Below, piece by piece: positions 44,720 to 57,069 of a DNA stretch of 64,000 nucleotides. Under the pieces are notes generated by a model. It was not told the DNA's origin. It saw only the letters and a list, made by a program, of their open reading frames with translations, and made no database searches. Source of the DNA: Zanthoxylum bungeanum (lineage: Eukaryota; Streptophyta; Magnoliopsida; Sapindales; Rutaceae); contig SKCR01026819.1 of the NCBI GenBank assembly GCA_019454045.1, forward strand, positions 1 to 64,000. The letters are read 5' to 3'. Each line of letters starts with the position of its first letter. Positions within the stretch are counted from its first letter, which is position 1. Position numbers and translations under genes: made by a program.

Positions 44720-47700
44720 TAACAATGTTAATGTCATTTCAGGAGGATCAGAAATCAACGGAGTAACATATTCGGCAGCTAAACGACATTCAAAGGCTCT
44801 GATATATGAGACTTCACATACCTCGATGTCTGTAGAGAAAGCCTTCACGGATTTGATAATGGAGTTTCCAGACGACGGGGATTCACACAACTTAAATCCA
44901 CATCATGATGCTTTGGTTATTTCTTTGCAGGTGGCAAACTTTATGATCAAACGAGTGCTGGTCGACACGGGCTCCTCAGCTAATATTATTTTTGCTAATG
45001 CCCTTGCGAACATGGGGGCGGAGTTGGATAAAATAAATCGGCGGACGACAATATTGATTGGGTTTAGCGGAGAGCAGAAATTCAAAATGGGGGAAATATC
45101 ACTCCCAGTCTACGTATCCGGAGTCAACAGAATGACCACGTTCCTGGTCTTAGACAGCCCATCAGCCTACAACCTGATCATGGGCAGGCCTTGGATTCAC
45201 GACATAAGGGCGGTCTCGTCTACTTACCATCAAGTAATAAAATTCCCTACCAAGTGGGGGGTTCAAGAAATTAATGGTGATAGATTGGCGTCAAGAAGCT
45301 GTTTCCAGACGACTTTGAAGGCTAAAGTTGAGTCAGCATAGCAATTACAGACCGGACCTCCAGCTCCGGAGTCGACTCTACCAAATATAGAGAAGCTCGA
45401 TGAGGTCCAGATTCACCCTCAATTTTTAGATCACAAGGCATTAATAGGGGCTGACTTAGATCCCAAACTCAGAACCGACATAGTTGAATTCTTGAAAAGG
45501 CGACACGACAGTTTTGCATGGTCTCACAAAGATATGACTGGAATCGATCCGGAGCTCATAACTCACGAACTGTATGTAGATCCGGACCACATCCCGGTTA
45601 GGCAGAAAAGGATAAAGTTCGCCCCTGAAAGAAACCGGATCATTGACGAAGAGATTCAAAAATTATTGCAGAATGGTATAGTCAAAGAAGTACAGATCCG
45701 GAGTGGCTCGCGAATGTTGTAGTTGTGAAGAAAAAGAATGGGAAGTGGAGAGTGTGCATCGACTTTACGGATTTGAACAAAGCCTGTCCAAAGGACTCGT
45801 TTCCGCTGCCATATATTGACTCAATGGTCGACACAACTGCTGGGCATGAGCTGTTGAGCTTTATGGATGCGTATTCAGGCTACAACCAGATTCTCATGCA
45901 TCCTGACGATCAAGAGAAGACAGCTTTTGTTACAAATCGAGGGATTTTTTGTTACAAGGTCATGCCATTCGGCTTAAAAAATACAGGAGCAACTTACCAG
46001 CGGCTGGTCAACAAGATGTTCGACAATCAAATTGGGAAGACAATGGAGGTTTACATTGACGACATGCTGGTGAAGTCTATCAAATTGGAGCAGCACCTTA
46101 GTCATCTGGAAGACGCCTTTGACATCATGGACAGGTACGGAATGAAGTTGAATCCTACTAAGTGTGAATTTGGTGTCGTCTCTGGCAAATTCTTGGGGTA
46201 CGTAGTCACTCGATGAGGAATATAGGCAAATCCATACCAGATTAGATCAATCCTCGTTATTGCATCTCCTTCCAGCCCGAAAGACATCATGCGACTAACT
46301 GGGAGAATCGCTGCACTAAACAGGTTCATTTCCAAATCCACAGATAAGAGCTTTTTGTTCTTTTCGGCTTTAAAAAAGGCAAACAACTTTGAGTGGACCC
46401 TTGCTTGTGAAGAAGCGCTGAAGAGACTCAAACAGTACCTCACTACACCCCATTGTTGTCGAAACCACACGACAATGAGAGGCTCTACCTCTATTTGGGA
46501 GTTTCAGAGCACGCGGTTAGCGGCGTCTTAGTCAAAGAAGAGTCGGGGATTCAATCACCAGTCTATTACATAAGCAAAACATTGATGGGAGCAGAATCAC
46601 GCTACCCGTTAATGGAGAAGTTGGTTTTCGCCCTTGTTACAGCGTCGCGAGGAAACTTAGACCTTACTTTCAAGGACACTCGATCACGGTATATTCAGCA
46701 TATCTGTTAAGAAGCATACTCCATAAACCAGAATTGTCAGAGAGACTGATGAAGTGGGCAATTGAACTTGGGGAACACGACATAACGTACCAGCCTAGAA
46801 CCGCCATCAAATCACAGGCATTGGCAGATTTTGTGGCCGACTTCACTCCCGCCCTCCTTAAAATGAATGAAACTGAGATCAACTCCATTCAGCCGATAAT
46901 ACCTTAGAAATTAGCGGTCGACGGGTCATGTAACAAAAAGGATTTCGGTCTTGGAATCATGATCACTACCCCGACAGGCGACACCTTGCAACAGGCAATC
47001 AAATGTGGTTTAAGAGTTACCAACAACGAAGCAGAGTATGAGGCATTGATCGCAGGGTTATTGTTAGCTAAAGAACTGTGAGATAGGGAGATAGAAGTGA
47101 AATCCGACTCTCAGTTGATAGTCAACCAGATCGAGGGATCTTATCACGCCAGGGGTAAAGCAATGGCATCCTACTTGCAGAAGGTAAAAGAAATTCAGTC
47201 GATATTTGAGAAATTTTCCATAACCCAAGTCCCAAGAAGCGAAAATTCCCAAGCGAATGCATTAGCAACCTTGGGATCGACAATGGAGGGTGATAAACCA
47301 CGAACAATACCTGTAGTGCATTTGAGTTGGCCAACAATCTGGGAGGAAGAAACTACTGTTGCGGCTGTCAACATAATCGACAATTGGATGACGCCTATAG
47401 TCGAGTATTTACAAAAAGGCTTGCTCCCAGAAGACAAACTCCACGCTAGAAAAGTCCATAGACAGTCTGTGAGATTCGTTGTGTTCGACAGTCAGCTGCT
47501 GAGAAGATCGTTCACAGGACCTTATTTGAAATGCCTAACACACGACGACGCGCAACATGTGTTGACAGAGTTGCATGAAGGGGAATGCAGGAACCATTCT
47601 GGCGGAAGAAGCCTGGCTCTTCGAGCGCATTCGACAGGGTATTATTGGCCGACAATGAGATTCGACTCTACAGAATTCACAAAAAAGTGTGATAAGTGCC

Positions 47701-48620
47701 AGAGGTTTGCACCAGTTCCTCATCTCCCACCAGAGAAACTTAATCCCATTATGTCTCTTTGGCTGTTTATGAAGTGGGGAATAGACATAGTAGGAAAACT
47801 ACCAACCACGCCTGACCAACGAGTCTACATGCTTATGATGACAGATTATTACTCAAAGTGGATAGAAGCTGAAGCATTTGCTAGAGTACGCGACAAGGAA
47901 GCTCAAACATTCGTATGGAAAAATATCATTTGCCGATTCGGCATACCAATGGAAATTATGACTGACAATGGCTCCCAATTCATCAGCCATCACTTTCAAA
48001 ATTTCTGCAGGAACTGGGGTATAAAATTGAACTTTTCGACACCACGCTTTCCACAAGCAAATGGCCAGGCCAAATCGTCCAATAAGATGATCATGAACAA
48101 CTTGAAGAAGAGGTTGGAGAAGGCTAAGGGAGCTTGGGCAGATGAACTTCCAGGAGTGTTATGGTCATACAGAACAACGGTGAGGTCTTCGACAGGCGAA
48201 ACTCCTTTCACATTGGCATTCGGAACGGAAGCAGTCATTCCAACTGAAGAAATCATCCATTTCCCACGCTACCAATGGCTCAGCGAAGAAAATAATCAAT
48301 TGCTTATGAATTTCAATCTCGACACGATTGACGAGACTAGGGAGAGAGCTTCCATCCGACTAGCTGCCTATCAGCAAAGGATGGCCAGATACTTCGACAA
48401 AAACGTCAGAGGTATGACTTTCAAGACTGGAGATTGGGTCCTACGGAGAGTGTTCCAGAACACCAAGGAGATTGGAGACGGGAAGTTGGGTCCGAATTGG
48501 GAAGGCCCTTACCTCGTCACGAAAGTTTTCGGGAAAGGAGCTTACAAGCTACAAACTATTGAGGGGACTCCCGTGCGCAACAGTTGGAACTCGGTGCACC
48601 TTAAGCGATTCATCCGGTAA
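44720..48620 (+). pseudogene. Element C pol: PR, RT, two RNase H domains, integrase; many lesions
   Basis: Protease has VLVDTGSSANIIF (DTG from 44964). RT has WRVCIDFTDLNKACPKDSFPLP, a QKTAF-type segment, FGLKNTGATYQ and YIDDM (46052-46066). A gypsy RNase H (about 46470-46860) is followed by a second RNase H-like domain (VDGSC, NNEAEYEALIAGL, SDSQLIVNQ; about 46910-47200). Integrase has an HX3H...CX2C finger and Asp residues at WGID (47784) and MTDNGS. The catalytic Glu of GQAE is Lys (48072-48074). Breaks are TAG 45339, TGA 46214, TAG 46223, TAG 46905 and TGA 47079, with single-base shifts near 45694, 46450 and 46650. 47097-48620 is open. The copy is inactive. Confidence 0.88.
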
Positions 48621-48904
48621 CACTTTTTTTATTATGATTGTAGTTTTGTTTATTGGCTGTCATATTCTCCAATAACAGTTATAAGTATGAAATAAGGAAA
48701 TTTGTAGAAGTCATTAGACTAATTGCAATCGAATATCGTTCTTTTAATATCATTCGACATTTACATACAAAATATAAGATCGTTCATCATTACACACCTA
48801 TGCACAACGTTGGTTGTTCAAAATGCGGCTTTCCCCCTTCCTATCGGGACCACTAATTCAAATTTTGTACAAAACATTCCAAGTTGATACCAAACCCTTA
48901 AAAT
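48621..48904. other. Short AT-rich gap between pol and the antisense gene
   Basis: This is the region where the two convergent transcription units of element C would end. No motif is recognised. Confidence 0.5.
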
Positions 48905-51107
48905 TTATAGACTGGCTCCACCTTCATCGGCAGATGTTGGCAGATTGGCGTGAACATCTTCTTGAGTCTCGACCGCAATTGTTGATTCAGATTGAACGGC
49001 CACTGGCTCGACATCTCCTCCCTCCTCTATGGGCCTCTCGACCTCCTCTGTCTCATCTACGTGAATTGAAATTGACTCGACCTCGCCCTTCTTTGACTCA
49101 ACTTCCAGCCCTTTCTCTTCGTAATCCTCCTCCGTCGACGAAGACATACCGGCAGCACGTCTTTCGTACTCCCTAATCCATTTCTCCGGCTTCCAGTCAA
49201 TGTGTTTCCCAGCAAGATATTCCTTCATTAAATCATATCTGTTTTTCATCATAGAGTCAATGGCAACATCCTCCATTTGCTCTAGCAATGACACGTTCTC
49301 CTTCTTCACATTTTCGAAACTTGCTTTATAACTATCAATCGTAAGCTCAGCCGTCTCTTTTTCCATCTTCAAAGTGGCCTTAACTTCATTCAATTCCTTC
49401 TCGAGCCCATTCTCTTTCCTCTGAGAAGCGACCAGCTCGGACTTAAGTTCTGACGATTCCTTCCTTACCACCGACAATATTTTCTCCAGCTCATTGGTCC
49501 TCCTCTGATTGGCCTCTGCATTCTTCCGCATGAACAGACTACATTCCAGTGCCTGAAGAAGTCGATTCAGAACGTCATTCAAAAAAAAACTCACTTGGTA
49601 ATTTAAAGCGATGGCTTTTTTCATGGCCTCGACCGGGCCAATCTATGCTAACCTCACTTCATCCCCCTCAAGGAGAAGCCCTTCCACGAATGATTCAATG
49701 CTTGAAGGATCCGAAATTGCAGTCGACTCTCGTGGGACTTTTAGGATTAGGTTATCAGTATCCTCTTCTACTTCAGCAATAAACTTCCTTTTCTTCCTCA
49801 CGGAAGTCATTTCAGTCGACTTTTTTTTTAACAACCTCCTCTCCAGAAACGACTTCCCTTTGTTGAGGGGCAGCTTCTTTTTCAGCTTCTAATTCCTTTT
49901 TCTTCAATTTCCTTGACTTCTTCCGAATTTTCATCTTGTCAAGAGAGGCTACTGTGAATGGCCTGGTCATCATTTCCTCTGCGCACAAAAATTATTCAGG
50001 TTTTAAGGGTTCTCAAAATTTATTCCCTCCGTACAACTTTTGACACGACCATCTATAATTTATCACGGACAAAACATCGTTACAGGAGGTGAGAACTTTA
50101 CCTTCTTCTCGATGATAAATTTCTTTCCACAACAGAGTCGCCCTTAGTCTCTTCTCCGTTAGGATGGTCTTACAATGTCTTTCTTCGACCGACAGGGATA
50201 GAATGGCTTTGGTATTTGAGATTGTACGAGCATTCGTGACGAATGACTTATTGTGTAAAGGATCTGCAGCAGCAAGCACATGGTCATTCAAATACCCAAG
50301 TATGAATCAAGGATTACAAATTAAAGATATAAAAAATCACTCACTCGACAAACACCAAAATTCAGGGATTCGACCAGCCCCAGTCGATCAAAATATACCC
50401 TCACCCTTTGCAAAGAAATAATAAGACTGCCAATTTCCCCTATCGTTAGTCGGCAATCCAGTAACTAAATGCTTCCTTCTTTGACGGAGTATCAAAGTAT
50501 ATCTTCCTTTCTCTTTCAAATGCTCTTTCAGGTATTATGTCTCTAAAACGTCATTTACCTCAAAGAGTAATCCAAACTCAAAAGACAAACATTCAAGCGA
50601 CAATAAGATCCTCCACGCATTTGGCATCAGCTGTGAAGGGGCAACTTCAAAATGATCCAGAACTTCCCAGACCAATCTAGGGATAGGAAACCTCAACCCC
50701 ACAAAAAATGAACGTACGTAGAAACCCATCCATCCGGGAACCTTGTAGTCAATTTTTTCATTCGACGAAAGCACCCAAAGTTCAATAGAATCATGGAACC
50801 TATACATGCAGCAGAGTTCCCTCAACACTTTCCTAGTCATTCGACTAGCAGGATTCTTAGATAATAAGTTAGTAGGTTCACTCCTACAAGGAAAGTCACT
50901 CGGTTCCCCAACAGCAGGCAAAGACCTCAGTGGTATGGCCTCGGTGGGGACCTCTTGAGAAGGCCTAGCCAGGGTAACTACACCACCCTCGATCAACTCC
51001 CGGTATGACCAGTCTTTGTATTCTTCACCCTCCTCCGTCTCACTTGACGATTCGACATAACTATCAATCTTGGCACCTAAGCTGCCTAAAGAATCACCAC
51101 TCGACAT
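48905..51107 (-). pseudogene. Antisense gene of element C ('putative gypsy type transposon' domain plus coiled coil)
   Basis: The first exon runs from the ATG at 51107 (MSSGDSLGSLGAKID) to a donor GGTAAATG at 50559, 183 codons in phase 0. Its end (VPGWMGFYVRSFFVGLRFPIP...APSQLMPNAWRILLSL) matches the plant domain known as putative gypsy type transposon. A second block (EKGRYTLILRQRRKHL...NWQSYYFFAKG, about 50395-50535) continues the domain but meets a TGA. A third (50085-50291) and a long coiled-coil-like block (48905-49624; NELEKILSVVRKE, LEKELNEVKATLKMEKE) with an acidic tail follow, separated by intron-like gaps. It is transcribed against gag-pol and would meet it near 48700. The lesion is mild compared with pol. 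Function is unknown for the family. Confidence 0.7.
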
Positions 51108-51381
51108 CTTCCAAACGATAATCATATAAACAACTAAATTCCCTAGTGACCTACCTCCTAAAGATCAAAACCCACGAACATAATTTCTAAAACAATTCAC
51201 ACAAACCCAAAGATCTAGCAGCCAATTTTGCCTAAGAACAGCTCGAATCTTCAATATGAATGTTTAAAGAGATTGAAGAACAAGAGATAGTTTTCAAAGA
51301 ATACCTTGAAACACTTAGAGCTCCCCTTACTCGGCCTCCAAACGAAATTTTACGAATGAAGCAAATGAGGCACCCAAAGCT

Positions 51382-51389
51382 CTTTTATA
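51382..51389 (-). promoter_or_regulatory. TATA box of the element C antisense gene
   Basis: GTGTATAAAAGAGC on the minus strand, about 275 bp before the ATG at 51107. Confidence 0.65.
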
Positions 51390-51501
51390 CACACTACATA
51401 AATTAGCGCAAAAACTCCCGCCAAAAACTCCTCGTAAACCACGCTAGGGTTTGCAATTAATGACATGAAAGGACGAGGAATTGCCAAAGTGTCGACTAAA
51501 G

Positions 51502-51895
51502 CTACAGGTCGAGTGAAATTATTCCTAAACCACCATCTGGTTCAGTCGACCGGGGACACCCCCATAATGACTCATGTTGAGTCAAATAGAAAGTTGTATT
51601 CACTCGTCTCATGCTACAGGTCGAGTGAAATTACTCATGAACCACCATTTGGTTCAGTCGACCGGGGACATCCCCATAATAACTCATGTTGAGTCAAATA
51701 GAAAGTTGTATTCACTCGTCTCATGCTACAGGTGGAGTGAAATTACTCCTGAACCACCATCTGGATCAGTCGACCGGGGACATCCCCATAATGACTCATG
51801 TCGAGTCAAATAGAAAGTTGTATTCACTCGTCTCATGCTACAGGTCAAGTGAAATTATTCCTGAACCACCATCTGGTTCAGTCGACCGGGGACAT
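51502..51895. repeat. 112-bp tandem array, left part
   Basis: About 3.5 units. The anchor ATGTTGAGTCAAATAGAAAG (or ATGTCGAG...) repeats at 51574, 51686 and 51798, exactly 112 bp apart. Units contain GTCGAGTGAAATTA and GGTTCAGTCGACCGGGGACA. The array breaks at GACAT where element D is inserted. Confidence 0.97.
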
Positions 51896-54800
51896 TGTGG
51901 GACACAGAATCTGGGGCGACGCATGCTGTTCTAGGCTCGCGGCTAGTCGGGAGTACGGAGTAGCCACGGGGGACTAAACCGGAGAATAATGGAGTCGCCA
52001 CCCGGTGTGAACCGGGAAAATGAGATTTAAGGCCGCACTCACCCCCGCGTAGGGAAGACCTCAAACCGTTGGGTTCGGAATGGTCCCTTACTTATGTCAC
52101 TTGTAATGAAAGGATTTGTGTAATAATTTAATCAAACTTAAGTAACACTTATTTCCAAGAGTATCATGCTTCTAAATCCATATGCACAAAAATAAAACTT
52201 ACACCTAAATTTGCATATATTTCACATCTAAGATTGCATGTTTGAAAGTACATCAAAGTAGCAACGAACATACAACTTCATTGGCATATTGTATTCATGG
52301 AAACACAAGCACACACTAACCACACAAGCACACATAAAGGAGAATCAAATAATGGCAAACATGTTATTTCATAGACATATCATAAACAAATAGACATTAC
52401 ATGTCCATGCACAAATAAAAGAGTCAACTAAGTACATAATGCAAAAAGACACTTAAGGATGCAATTAGGTATTAAAGTAAGCATGCTATGACGTGGTGCA
52501 AAAGAAGATAACTAATATGGACACAAACACACATGTGAGCACTTTTCCAAGTGGTACGTGGAATTGTATCCCAAGTACAGACCGCACTACCGTCCATTCG
52601 GAATCGGCTACAGAATTTATGTCTGGGTTTCCATCCGATATACCACAAGAAATAATACTCAAATGCTATCATGACATGGATATATGAATTATAATACGTT
52701 AAGCCAAGACTAAGGGATAGATGATGCAATCAATATATGAAAGACGCGACAAATATCGTGGTAAAGGTAGCCTTTTAGGCTTTTCTTTCCCCAAATGGAG
52801 AACCTTTTTAGTCCAACACAATAAGCCCATGCGCTTTTCATTACAATGCGTACAAAGATAAAGATAACTATATGAAACTTCGTATACCCGATTGAACACA
52901 TCTTACATTCAACCGAATATACATCAACCGGCGTGGCAAAGCATCGTGGTAAAGGGTTTTAACCCTTCCAAATAGGGGACCTTTAATCCGACTTACTAAG
53001 CCCATGCGCTCGATCCCATCATGCATACAAAGAATAAAGACAATAATATCAAACTTAGTATGCCCGATTGAACATATCTTACATTCAACCGAACACACAT
53101 CAACCGGCGCGGCAAAGCATTGTGGTAAAGGATTTTAACCTCTTCAATTAGAGGACCTTTCATCGCACTTACTAAGCCCATGCGCAATTAACACAACGCA
53201 TATATATAAAACAAAAGTGAATACAAAGATATCTGGCGCGGCAAAGCATCATGGTAAAAGATTTTAACCTCTTCAATTAGAGGACCTTTCATCGCACTTA
53301 CTAAGCCCATGCGCAATTAACACAATGCATATAAAAAATAAAGACCATAATATCGGCTTCGTATACCCGATTGAACACATCTTACATTCAAACGAATATA
53401 CATCAATCGGCGCGGCAAAGCATCGTGATAAAAGATTTTAACCCCTCAAAATAGGGGACCTTTAATCCAACTTACTAAGCCCATGCGCTCGATCACATCA
53501 TGCATAAACAAATAACGTGCGGAATTTAAATGACAAATAACAAGTAAATCAAAGCAACATAAAACAAAAGAATGTGCCGTTTACTCAAGCGGTACGTGGA
53601 GTTGTATCCCAAGTACAGATCATACTACCGTCCATTCGGATTCGGGTATGAAATTTATGTCCGGGTTTCAATCTGATATACCGCGAGAGTTGACACATCT
53701 TTCATTTTATTCCAAGGCCACAACATACAATATTTCGTAATACATGCATATTTATCTACTCAAGGGCCACAACATGCATTTTAACATAATAATCATGCGA
53801 ACAATACTTAATAAATAATCAAAATAAAACATAAAATGAATGTGGAAAATACCCTCAGATCTAATCTTTCTTGCCGACTTTCGGACTTGCGTTTCACGGA
53901 GATCGGAAGGGTAAAGCTCCTCAACTTCTCTGGTTCACTGGTTTAGCGTCTTAGCTCACTGTTTTACTGTTTGGCCTCCGTTTTGCTGCTGTTTCCTCTG
54001 TATTTTCTGCTCACTGTTTTGGTTGTATTTGTTCACTGTTTTGGCGATTTTTGGAGGCTAGGGGCTGGTGTTTTGGAAGGGTTCCAGGGGTAGTTTTTGT
54101 TACTATTTTGGACAGTTTTCTGGGATATGTTTGGGACAGTTTTAGGCGTACAGGGAGGTGGTTTGTGCGGTAGTTTTCAGGGATAATTGTAAGGGGGCTG
54201 AGTGGACTGTGAGGCTTTGGTATTTTGGCTGATGCGTGAGGCAGTGAAGGGCAGAGACGTTAAGGGCAGTTACTTACATGAAGGGCTGAGCGTGTGATGG
54301 TCTGCTCGGTTCGTGGCTGTGCGTAGGGTGTAATAAGGCTATGTGAGTGGAGGGTGTTGACGATGTGGAAATAGGATGGTGAAGGCAAGGGAGAGTGAGG
54401 GCAAGTGGCTTATGTGCATGCGTTAAGGTTTTGAGCAAGTGGCTATTTGTGAGGGTAATGTCAGTGTTGCTACGTGAAGATTGAATTGAGGCTTTGTTGC
54501 GTGAAGGTATGGCTGGTCAGGAGGGGTTGTTTCGTGAGGTTAGGGGCTGGATGAATGCTTTTAGCGTGAATGCATGGTGAGAGAGAGAGGACGTTAGCGT
54601 GAGTGGCTGAGGTTGTTGAATAGGTTTTTGGCTGCTATTTGTTTAGGGTTTGCTTTATTTGTTTAGCTGGTTGAGGGAGAAAGATGGGATGAGCTGGCCG
54701 TGAGTGTCTTGTAGTTGGGGAGAGAGAGCCCCTAGGGTTTAGTTTGAGTTCTTTTGTTTTGTATATTGGCCGTGAGTGTCTTGTAGTTGGGAGCGGGGGA

Positions 54801-55484
54801 TGGCTTGGAAAAGTGTTGTTTATATAGACAAGAGCTAGGGTTTACATGGATAGGGATTGGTAATATCTAATTAGTGTCACAAAAGGAAAATATATATTTG
54901 ATTTGGGGACAAATTTTGGTGAATTAGGAAGGTTGAATATTTGATTGGCTTGGTTTAGGAATACAATTTGTTAGATTAGGAAGTCAATATTTTTAATTGG
55001 TTATGATTGATTTTAATTAGGCATAATATTTCTTTTTAATTAGTATATGATTATTTTTAGTTATGAAGTTTATATATTTGATTTATCTAAATTAGGCATG
55101 ATTATATTTTATGTTTTATTTAATTGGTAAATGGTTTAATTATTTTATTTAGTTAGTATTTAATTTAATTAGTATTAAATTTAATTTGGGTGTATTTTAC
55201 AGGCCATGGGCGTGTGGGCCTAGGTGGGTGTGGGCGTGGGCTTTGTCTTGGTAAGCTAGGTGTTGTGTTGTTTGGTGAGTGGGTTTGGGCCAAGGTTAAA
55301 TGGTTCTGGGTTTTTTAGGCTAAAGGTGCTTTAAAACGGAGGTCCAACGAGCGAGCTAAATAAAAATCTAATGAAATACCGATTCCCTTCCGACGACCGT
55401 TCCCGTAATATCCTTAACTAAAAAGGTTGTGTCTCCAGATGAGACTCATCATAGGGACTCACATGCAAAAATGCAGTGCCTACA
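51896..55484 (-). repeat. Element D 3' LTR
   Basis: Partner 59487-63097. A TATA box on the minus strand (CTATATAAA) is at 54819-54827. Inside are about four subrepeats (52740-53510) with the anchor CTTACTAAGCCCATGCGC and a duplicated block (52552 and 53591, GGTACGTGGARTTGTATCCC). No gene is seen; short ORFs there are repeats of each other. Confidence 0.95.
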
Positions 55485-55498
55485 GTCGCCCCCACTTT
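55485..55498 (-). other. Element D polypurine tract
   Basis: AAAGTGGGGGCGAC on the minus strand abuts the LTR start TGTAGGCA. Confidence 0.85.
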
Positions 55499-55659
55499 GA
55501 TGGGACTTGTGTAATGTGTAACAGTGACAATCCTATCAAAGTTATGCAATGCATTTTCACTTACCTGGCTCGCCAGCTGCCACTTGACTTACCATGTGTT
55601 GAGTTGAGTTGATTTGGTCATGAGGTCCTGCGACCCCTGGTTCATTCCCGAACCGTGCT

Positions 55660-55980
55660 CCATTTTTAGAGCGTCATTTTTGGCATCTTTTGTGTGTGTG
55701 CTCCATTTTGGAGCGCCATTTCCGGAATTTGCTGTGTGTGCTCCATTTTGGAACGCCATTTTCGGCCTTTGATGTGTGTGCTCCATTTTGGAATGCCATT
55801 TTCGGCATTTTCTGTATGTGCTCCACTTTGGAACGCCATTTTCGGCCTTTGCTATGTGTGCTCCATTTTGGAACGCCATTTTCGGCATCTGTTGTGGGTG
55901 CTCCATTTTGGAGTGCCATTTTCGGCGTCTGCTATGTGTGCTCCATTTTGGGGCGCCATTTTCGGCATCTGTTGTGGTAG
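55660..55980. repeat. Eight copies of a 40-bp tandem repeat
   Basis: CTCCATTTTGG recurs at 55701, 55741, 55781, 55821 (CTCCACTTTGG), 55861, 55901 and 55941, exactly every 40 bp; an eighth, weaker copy starts near 55660. Each unit continues with (A/G)GCCATTTTCGGC. Both strands are open across the block in more than one frame. Confidence 0.97.
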
Positions 55981-56254
55981 CGGTCCATTTCCGAACCGTG
56001 TTGTGCGAGAATGTGGCTCATTTTTGAACCGTTATTTGATGAGATGGTCTTTGCCGCTACAAACCTGCGAACACAAAACAAACATTGCATGTATGTGATA
56101 TGTATGCATGAATGCATGGATATGTATCATATTCCGATGGGTTAGGCCTTCCTTGGTCCATTTCCGAACCTGCTTCATTTTTGGAGTGCCATTTTCGGTG
56201 AAATGTGATAGTAGTCCATTTTCGAACCATGCTCCACTTTCGGAGTGCCATACT

Positions 56255-56700
56255 CGGCCAAACTGATGCTGATGTGGGCTCGCCCTTGGGACTCGTCCCT
56301 AAACTGAAACTGATGTGGGCCTCGGCCTTGGGACTCATCCCCAAAACTGAAACTGATGTGGGCTCAGCCCCTAAACTGATGCTGATACTGATGTGGGCCT
56401 CGGCCCCAAGCTGATACTGATGTGGGCCTCACCCCAAGCTGATACTGATGTGGGCCTCGGCCCTAAACTGATACTGATATGGGCCTCAGCCCCAGACTGA
56501 TACTGATGTGGGCCTCGTCCCTGGGCTGATATTGATGTGGGCCTCGGCCCTAAAATGATGCTGATGTGGGCCTCGCCCCAAGCTGATACTGATGTGGGCC
56601 TCAGCCCTGGGACTCATCCCCGAACAGTAACTGATGTGGGCCTAAGCCCCTAAACTGATGCTGATAATGTGGGCCTCGCCCCCAAGCTGATACTGATTCA
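56255..56700. repeat. CTGATACTGATGTGGGCCTC minisatellite
   Basis: More than ten variant copies of a 27-35-bp unit built on CTGATGTGGGCCTCGGCCC, irregular in length, lie between gag and the 40-bp block in element D. Confidence 0.93.
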
Positions 56701-57069
56701 TTTCTGAAACTGACTGTACTCTTGTTGCTTCCGAAGATTCCCCGTGTTCTAAACATCACTGAATTCATAGTACCAAGGTTGAATGCTTTTCTCAAATATA
56801 CTCATGTTGCAGGTTGGAGGGAGAGACTCAGGCAAGTAAACGAAATGAACGTCTTTATTATCATTTAAGAAATGGTTCGAACAGGTAGACCAAATCAATG
56901 TCTATATTAAAAAATGCAGGATCAAATAAACTAGTAGGAACAACTTCATCATTCGCAGCATTGCCTTCTTTCTTGACCTACGGTTCTTCACTGTCATCCC
57001 CTATCTCCATGTAAGAAGCTTGGTGGTTAAGGGTTTGGAGGACAAAAGTTTCGGGCAATCCAGAGTTGA

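Noticed and set aside
51465..51934. Serial ORFs starting MLSQIESCIHSSHATG
   Set aside because: They repeat every 112 bp and are translations of the tandem array; the same holds for 63117-63840.
55690..56098. Overlapping ORFs with a repeated Cys/Phe-rich peptide (CAPFWNAIFG type)
   Set aside because: They are a direct product of the non-coding 40-bp tandem repeat read in different frames; there is no start context, domain or conservation evidence.
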